Below are positions 58,851-64,000 of a stretch of DNA of 64,000 bases, piece by piece. This stretch comes from Anaerolineales bacterium (GTDB taxonomy: Bacteria > Chloroflexota > Anaerolineae > 4572-78 > J111): assembly GCA_020634855.1 (NCBI GenBank), contig JACKAU010000006.1, positions 501,889-565,888 of the forward strand, in the 5' to 3' direction. A program made the position numbers and the translations under genes. Under the pieces are notes generated by a model, which ran no database searches, had not been told where the DNA came from, and saw only the letters and a program-made list of their open reading frames with translations. Position 1 is the stretch's first letter. Each line of letters begins with the position of its first letter.

Positions 58851-58950
58851 GAACACAGATTGTACCGATCATACGGATAAACACGGATATTTCTTAGTTA
58901 AATCAAGCCTTATCGGTGAAAATCCGTATGATCCGTGTCATCCATGTTCT
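58851..58950. repeat. ACACGGAT-type dispersed repeat, copy 2
   Basis: Similar in order and sequence to 57201-57290: GAACACAGATTG, ACGGATAAACACGGAT, then ATCCGTATGATCCGTGTCATCCATGTTC. Located in the leader region of the glycosyltransferase gene. A partial copy (ACACGGATATTCACCGATTTT) precedes the CorA/ZntB remnant at 62047. Confidence 0.8.
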
Positions 58951-59006
58951 ATCATTTCTCATTAGATCTTGAAATCGTGATCGACTGATTTTAGATAGAT
59001 GGGTTT

Positions 59007-59094
59007 AGTATAGCCGTAAACCAGGAGCAGCGTCAGGAGTCTAAAGGTGAATAAAGGGTTTATTTTGGGTTTTGGATGGAGTGGATAAGGTAAA
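59007..59094 (-). promoter_or_regulatory. SARP-type heptamer array upstream of the glycosyltransferase gene
   Basis: On the minus strand -10 TATACT (59007-59012), an 8-bp gap, then heptamers CTCCTGG (59021-59027), CTCCTGA (59033), TCACCTT (59044), AAACCCT (59055), AAACCCA (59066), CACTCCA (59077) and TTTACCT (59088). Steps are 12 then five times 11 bp. The heptamers share a C-rich centre but differ from those at 18.8 and 52.3 kb, so another SARP may bind here. Confidence 0.55.
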
Positions 59095-59102
59095 TCCCCA
59101 AT

Positions 59103-61796
59103 TTAAAGGAGGTCCAGTTCCCGGGCGCGGGCTACGGCCTGCGTGCGGTTTCGCACATCGAGCTTGCCAAAGATATTGTTGAGATGTTTTTTGACCGTGC
59201 CGATAGCCACAACTAGTTCTTGAGCAATTTCCCCGTTTGACCGGCCATCGGCTACGAGCCGGAGCAGTTCCAACTCGCGCGGGCTGAGGGGTTCAATTAG
59301 CGAAGCGTGCGAAGCGGTGGGGGGGACGGGTGATGTTTCCTCGGCCCCAAACGCGGCCAGCAATTGGCTCACGTAGTTGGACCTGAGGCCGCGAGACTGA
59401 GCTTGGCGTAACAGTTCGGCCATTGGCTGGCCTTCATCGACAAAAGGACGAATGTACCCTTCCGGTTCGGCCAAGTTTAGAGCCTGATCGAGGGCGCTTA
59501 GAGCCTGGCGCCCCCGACCCTGCGCTTGCAAAGCCAGCGCTTGCAAAACCAGCGCCTTGATCAGCAAGCGGCCATGGCCGGTATCTTGAGCTTCCTGAAT
59601 GAGGATCGTCAGATTGTCCAGAGCCGCATCAAAGTTCCCCTGCGCGATCAGGATTTGCGGCCGCGCCAGGCGGTGGAAATAGGGCATTAATGGCCCCGAC
59701 GAGCCGGCCCGCGTCTCGGCCCAGGCCGCAGCGTCCGTAAGGTTGTCCTGCTTCAACAGGAGCAGGAAGTGATGGTATTCAACAAAGGCCATGATGTTAA
59801 TATTAAAGGTCTGCGCCCGCAATAGCGCCTCAACCTGACGGGTGTGATTTTCGGCGGCGGCCAGGTCATCGCGGGCCAGGCTAAGGTGGGCTAACCCACT
59901 CAAGGCAAAGACCTGGGCCTCGGTGCTGCCAATTTTCACCGCCTGTTCGACACAGCGGGTTAAATAGACCTCAACTTGATCTAACTCATTCAGATCGTAC
60001 AACACCTGGCTGGCGCACATGTAGGTAAATAGGGTTCCTACAAAGGGGATGGGTTGGCCTCCAGGCTCGACCCGGTCCAAGGCCTGGCGAATGAGCGACC
60101 TGGCTCGGCGGAGACTACCTTGGGCATGGTGAACCATACCGTCCAATGGCAGGAGATGAATTTGATGCGATTGAGCGCCGGGGGTTGCCAACATTGAGCG
60201 TCCCTGAGCCAGCACCTTCGCCGCAGCGTTCAAATCACCCGTTGAATAATAGGCGGCTCCCAGGAAAATAACCAGCATCCCGCGCAACCAGTAGTCTTTG
60301 GGCAACGCTTGCAGGGCTTGCTGCGTCAGTTCAACAGCAGCGGGATCTCGAACCAGGCTGGCATAGGCGGCCCGAAAAGCCCAAACCTCAGGGCGCAGAC
60401 TACGGGCGCTGTCCTCGTCCAGCAAAGCCAGGACGGCTTCGGCTTCCCGCAGCGCCTCATCGGCCTCGGAAAAGTCACCCACCGTCATCGCGGCCCAGGC
60501 TTGAACCAGCCACAGGCGGGGGTGGGTGTGCCAGGCTGCCGGCGGCAGGACGGCCAACCAGGCTTGCAGCGTCTTGATTTCGCCGTTCTGCCACATGACG
60601 CTGTGAACCAGCTCGATCAGACGGGCGGCCTGCTCAAAATCGCGCCCGACCAGGGCATGATGCACAGCCTCCTGAGTTAATCCATTCTGCTCCAACCATT
60701 CCCACGCCCGGTGATGCAGTTCCGGCACAATATCTGGCTGGACCTGACGCAAGCGGGCGCGCAACACTTCGGCAAACAGCCGGTGATAGCGATACCAGCG
60801 CCGCTCGTCATCCAGGGGTACGATAAACAGGTTGGCCTGCTCTAATAATTCCAGAGTAGTTTGACCATCCCTGCCCCCGGTAAGGGCGTCGCACAAGGAG
60901 CCGCACAGGCGGTCAAGAATGGAGGTTTGTAGTAAGAAATCCTCGGTGCCTTGGGGACGTTGCTCCAGAACTTCATCGGTTAGATAATCCAGAATGTAGC
61001 GATGCGTGCCGGTGAAGGCCGCAATGAAATCGGGCAGGTCATCACGCCCCTGCATTGAGAGGGCGGCCAGTTGCAGCCCGGCAATCCAGCCCTCGGTGCG
61101 GGCTTCCAAGGCAGCGATATCTCTCGGAGAGAGACTCAGGCCCATGACCTGATTGAAAAGCGCCATCGCCTCATCGGGCGTAAAGCGCAAATCCTCGGCT
61201 CGCAGTTCGGTCAGTTGTTCCCGGCCACGCAGCCGAGACAAGGGGAAGGGGGGATCGGTGCGAGTGGTAATAAATAAATGCATCTGCGGCGGCAAATGGT
61301 CAAGCAGAAAGGTAATCGCTTCGTGGAGCGATGCGTTTTCGATGACATGATAATCATCCAACACCAGGACAAATGGCTCCGGCAAGGTAGCGATCTCGTT
61401 GATCAAGATGGTCAAGCCCGATTCTGGCGGGAGCGGCTGGGGGGAGTGAAACAATAAGAGCGCCGTTGTGCCCAGGTCGGGGTTCAACTGCTGCAAGCTG
61501 GCAATAAAGTAGGACCAGAAGCGGGTGGGGTCATTGTCGCCTTCATCTAATGATACCCAGATCACACTCCACTCGTTGTGCGGAATCCATTCGCTCAAGA
61601 GAGTCGTCTTGCCAAAACCGGCTGGTGCGGAGATGAGGGTCAACTTACGGGTCAGACCTTCATTGAGCCGCTCGGTTAAACGCAGGCGAGGCACTAAATT
61701 GGCCCGGACAGGTGGGAGGAATAGTTTGGTGGTCAGAAGCAGCGGTTGAGGGGAGGTACTAGAGGGCGTATTAATTGTAACGCTGGCATCAGCCAT
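59103..61796 (-). CDS. MalT/LAL-type LuxR-family ATP-dependent transcriptional activator
   Basis: 897 residues. STAND ATPase at the N-terminus (P-loop SAPAGFGKTTLLSEW, 56-70; Walker B FVLVLDDYHVI; sensor FITTRTDPPFPLSRLR), a winged-helix and TPR-like helical middle (about 390-790), and a C-terminal LuxR helix-turn-helix (about 835-893: LSPRELELLRLVADGRSNGEIAQEL, VKKHLNNIFGKLDVRNRTQAV). This is the MalT layout: inducer plus ATP trigger multimer formation and activation. ATG 61796 has GGGAGA upstream, and TATAAT is at 61831-61836 (minus strand). The inducer is unknown and no sugar operon adjoins it. Confidence 0.94.
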   Translation of the reverse strand: MADASVTINTPSSTSPQPLLLTTKLFLPPVRANLVPRLRLTERLNEGLTRKLTLISAPAGFGKTTLLSEWIPHNEWSVIWVSLDEGDNDPTRFWSYFIASLQQLNPDLGTTALLLFHSPQPLPPESGLTILINEIATLPEPFVLVLDDYHVIENASLHEAITFLLDHLPPQMHLFITTRTDPPFPLSRLRGREQLTELRAEDLRFTPDEAMALFNQVMGLSLSPRDIAALEARTEGWIAGLQLAALSMQGRDDLPDFIAAFTGTHRYILDYLTDEVLEQRPQGTEDFLLQTSILDRLCGSLCDALTGGRDGQTTLELLEQANLFIVPLDDERRWYRYHRLFAEVLRARLRQVQPDIVPELHHRAWEWLEQNGLTQEAVHHALVGRDFEQAARLIELVHSVMWQNGEIKTLQAWLAVLPPAAWHTHPRLWLVQAWAAMTVGDFSEADEALREAEAVLALLDEDSARSLRPEVWAFRAAYASLVRDPAAVELTQQALQALPKDYWLRGMLVIFLGAAYYSTGDLNAAAKVLAQGRSMLATPGAQSHQIHLLPLDGMVHHAQGSLRRARSLIRQALDRVEPGGQPIPFVGTLFTYMCASQVLYDLNELDQVEVYLTRCVEQAVKIGSTEAQVFALSGLAHLSLARDDLAAAENHTRQVEALLRAQTFNINIMAFVEYHHFLLLLKQDNLTDAAAWAETRAGSSGPLMPYFHRLARPQILIAQGNFDAALDNLTILIQEAQDTGHGRLLIKALVLQALALQAQGRGRQALSALDQALNLAEPEGYIRPFVDEGQPMAELLRQAQSRGLRSNYVSQLLAAFGAEETSPVPPTASHASLIEPLSPRELELLRLVADGRSNGEIAQELVVAIGTVKKHLNNIFGKLDVRNRTQAVARARELDLL

Positions 61797-62046
61797 AACG
61801 ATTCTCCCACACCGATGAGACGTTAGGCTATTATACGCCCTGTTGATGGTTTATCCTATTCTCTCTCGTGATTAGGTCAGCTTTAACTACGCTTATCGCC
61901 GTGGCCGGTACTGAATGGTCTTGGTCACGCGCTCGATCTGAAAGTGACACAATAATAGACATAACTAGTTGTTAACTCTAAATTGTTATATTTTCTTTCG
62001 ACAAGATTAGCAGAATTTACACGGATATTCACCGATTTTCATCTTA

Positions 62047-62229
62047 TCTGTGGTCACGGCCATCTTCCTGCCGCTAAGCTTTATTACCGGTTTGTTGGGG
62101 ATCAATGTGGGCGGCATACCGGGCGCCAGTTCGGAATGGGGCTTTATCACGGTGTCTATTTTCCTGGCCGCCATCGTCAGTCTGGAGTTGTTGTTCCTTT
62201 ATTACTTTCTCAAAAAGAGTCAGTTTTGA
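62047..62229 (+). pseudogene. C-terminal remnant of a CorA/ZntB-type divalent metal transporter
   Basis: The frame reads VVTAIFLPLSFITGLLGINVGGIPGA and ends FLYYFLKKSQF, i.e. the last two membrane helices of CorA/ZntB with the pore motif GIN (usually GMN) and GGIPG. Everything before is lost: the fragment begins inside an ACACGGAT-type repeat (from about 62028). A GTG at 62050 could start a 59-residue peptide, but there is no ribosome site. Best read as a truncated pseudogene, with the repeat marking the break. Confidence 0.75.
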
Positions 62230-62327
62230 GCCATACCAATCGATCATCGGGTGGTCTCAGCTAAGAGCATCCTTCGCTCTTTTAGCACGATGACGTCCTT
62301 TCTCCATTCTTCATTCTCTATGCTCCA

Positions 62328-62405
62328 TTCTTGGTTTGTAGTACTATTGATACCCGCTTGGGTTTGTGTGATAATAGGCCCGTAAACCTGTTGGAAAAAT
62401 TAGGA
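62328..62405 (+). promoter_or_regulatory. Promoter block, copy 2 (shared with 27464-27545)
   Basis: TTGATA (62347-62352) and GATAAT (62370-62375) are 17 bp apart, set in a block closely matching the one before the methyltransferase: TTGGTTTGTAGTACTATTG, then TTTGTGTGATAATAGGC, then TTGGAAAAATTAG. The start site would be about 35 bases before the cyclase ATG. Confidence 0.65.
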
Positions 62406-62414
62406 GATATAGCC

Positions 62415-63935
62415 ATGCCCGATATCAACGTTAATGAGCGGCAGCTTGACGAGCAACTCGCGCAATTGGAGCAGGCGCGGCCCTGGAGCCCGCGCGTGAT
62501 ATCTAAATTGGAAACCTTCATTCGCACCGCGCCGGATGTTGAGGTGTTCCGGGTCAATCCGGTCCAGTATGCGCTGGAGCGCAGCGTGAGCGAAGCCGAG
62601 GCGCTGGACCTCTTCCTGCACGCAACCAAGATTGGGTTGTTTGAGATGGATTGGCATATCGTGTGCCCCCACTGCGGCTTTATTATTGACAACTTGCACA
62701 CCATGAAGCAACTCCGCACCCATTATGTGTGCGCCTACTGTGGGGCCGAACGCGATTTTGCGCTGGATGATTATATCCAGGTCGCTTTTACCATTTCACC
62801 GCAGGTACGGGACACTCGCTATCATCATCCGGAATTGCTGAGCATCGAAGATATATTCCTCAATTACCGCCTGAGTAAAGATGTCATCTCGCCCATACCG
62901 GCCTACCCCACCTGGCCTGAGGCCATTGAACACGTCACCCGCTATCTACGCTATATCGAACCCGGTGAGAAAGTGACGGCTGAGCTTGATGAGCTGCCAC
63001 CCGGGGTGCTGCGGGCGATGGATGGACGGGCTTGCCTCCAACTGACCATGACGGATGAGCCAAGTGAGCAGGCCAGCGTCATCCCGATCAGGCTGGTTGA
63101 CGGCAAATTCCAGTCGGATGATCCGGAGCTGCAGCCCCGTAGCCTGACCCGCCACAGTATGATCGATCAGCCGGTGCAATTTCGTTATGATCTGCAGCGG
63201 GAGGTGCCCAGCGGCAAGCTGGTGTTCGAATTGGAGAATCGGGAGGATCGCCGCAGTGCGTTGTGCATCTACCATACCGGGCGCCTGCCGCCGCCGATGC
63301 TGACCTTGCGGCCGAGTTTGAGCGGCAAGAAGCTGCTAACAACACAAACCTTCGGCGATCTGTTTCGGTCGGAGGTCATCAAGACGGACGAAACCCTGTC
63401 GATCCGGGACATCACCTTCTTGTTCACCGATCTAAAAGGCTCGACGGCCATGTATGAGCAAGTCGGCGATGCCAACGCCTATTTTCTGGTGCATCAGCAC
63501 TTCGATGCATTGAGCCGGGTCATCCGCGACCGGAACGGCGCCATCGTGAAAACCATCGGCGATGCGGTGATGGCCGTGTTCGACAACCCGGTCGAGGCGA
63601 CCAGCGCCGCCCTGGAGATGATTAACGCCCTCAATGAATTTAACCGCACCATCTCCCAGGAATTGATCCTGAAGGTGGGCGTCCACCGGGGGCATGCTAT
63701 GGCCGTGACGGTCAATGAGCGCGTTGATTATTTCGGGCAGAATGTCAATATCGCGGCCCGGGTGCAAGCCCTAGCTGACGCCAATGACGTCTACATTACC
63801 GCCGATGTCTACCACTCGCCCGGCGTCGATGACATGCTCAAGGCGCATCGTGTTTTCCCGGAAGAGGTACTGGTCAAGGGCGTCAGCGAAAAACTCCACG
63901 TCTATAAGATCGGTCCGCATCGCCACAACCATTGA
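62415..63935 (+). CDS. Class III adenylate/guanylate cyclase with N-terminal Zn-ribbon (DUF5939-like)
   Basis: 506 residues, soluble. ATG 62415 has TAGGAG upstream; the frame is open further up without a ribosome site. The N-terminal region (about 1-320) includes a zinc ribbon CPHC (about 84-87) and CAYC (about 107-110), as in DUF5939 cyclases. The C-terminal cyclase domain (about 328-495) has DITFLFTDLKGST (first metal Asp), IKTIGDAVMAVF (second metal Asp), VGVHRGHAMAV and FGQNVNIAARVQ (transition-state Asn/Arg). Expected to make cAMP (or cGMP), possibly read by the cNMP-binding proteins at 11.4, 46 and 50.5 kb. Shares its promoter block with the methyltransferase gene at 27610. Confidence 0.92.
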   Translation: MPDINVNERQLDEQLAQLEQARPWSPRVISKLETFIRTAPDVEVFRVNPVQYALERSVSEAEALDLFLHATKIGLFEMDWHIVCPHCGFIIDNLHTMKQLRTHYVCAYCGAERDFALDDYIQVAFTISPQVRDTRYHHPELLSIEDIFLNYRLSKDVISPIPAYPTWPEAIEHVTRYLRYIEPGEKVTAELDELPPGVLRAMDGRACLQLTMTDEPSEQASVIPIRLVDGKFQSDDPELQPRSLTRHSMIDQPVQFRYDLQREVPSGKLVFELENREDRRSALCIYHTGRLPPPMLTLRPSLSGKKLLTTQTFGDLFRSEVIKTDETLSIRDITFLFTDLKGSTAMYEQVGDANAYFLVHQHFDALSRVIRDRNGAIVKTIGDAVMAVFDNPVEATSAALEMINALNEFNRTISQELILKVGVHRGHAMAVTVNERVDYFGQNVNIAARVQALADANDVYITADVYHSPGVDDMLKAHRVFPEEVLVKGVSEKLHVYKIGPHRHNH

Positions 63936-64000
63936 GCCGGGGAACACCGGTCTCCAGCCTTAGATTGGCCGGGCGCCACCCCTCAACCCAACCGACCGGT

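Noticed and set aside
61983..62264. 93-residue ORF upstream of the cyclase
   Set aside because: Wrong frame; the frame with family similarity is the CorA/ZntB remnant ending at 62229.
1..64000. tRNA, rRNA or tmRNA genes
   Set aside because: No T-loop, acceptor-stem or rRNA-like stretch was recognised in any gap; a dedicated scan was not possible.

Overview
The window looks like a chromosomal segment of a Chloroflexota bacterium (Anaerolineae/Caldilineae-like). I infer this from the gene families, not from a marker gene: three SARP/AfsR-type regulators fused to ATPase and TPR domains, a MalT-type LuxR regulator, a membrane Ser/Thr kinase with an extracellular TolB-like propeller, DUF1028, a LysM-fused peptide-binding protein, Thr/Pro-rich cell-surface linkers, and many short dispersed intergenic repeats. 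No rRNA, tRNA, phage genes, intact transposase or CRISPR array is visible.

Layout. 0-8 kb: 3' part of citrate synthase, an AT-rich transposon-end-like relic, the sensor kinase, a 53-residue membrane peptide with its own terminator, and a first SARP-ATPase-TPR regulator. 8-14 kb: an SDR with a changed active site, a DUF1338/HglS-like dioxygenase, hypA-hypB plus a cyclic-nucleotide-binding protein, UspA and a GH13 amylase. 14.3-14.7 kb: ten palindromic 42-bp repeats, then a second SARP regulator with an apparently leaderless start. 18-23.7 kb: a small protein/retropepsin pair, then DUF1028 with a Dpp-type peptide importer behind a promoter that has the textbook SARP operator geometry. 23.8-28.2 kb: a membrane spermidine-synthase-like protein, a DUF4469 protein, a 23-bp repeat array and a methyltransferase. 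28.3-35.6 kb: a LacI-controlled sugar ABC importer with a GH31 glycosidase; the glycosidase and one permease carry at least four homopolymer frameshifts. 35.8-38.2 kb: two SDRs and a TetR regulator with a very clear double operator. 38.2-44.7 kb: a five-gene ECF vitamin importer whose two surface proteins combine the domains of animal transcobalamin. 45.4-52.2 kb: HD-cNBD-TerB signalling protein, nucleoside hydrolase, HEAT protein, a PIG-L deacetylase interrupted by a cNMP-binding domain, DsrE and a TusA-like protein. 52.4-64 kb: SARP-kinase-ATPase-TPR fusion, glycosyltransferase, MalT-type regulator, a CorA/ZntB remnant and a class III adenylate cyclase.

Two themes link the genes. First, cyclic nucleotides: one cyclase and three proteins with cNMP-binding folds in very different contexts. 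Second, SARP control: three places (18.8, 52.3 and 59.0 kb) show heptamers repeated every 11 bp next to a -10 element, the arrangement known from Streptomyces SARP targets, in a window with three SARP-type proteins. All assignments come from reading the sequence; none was checked by a database search.
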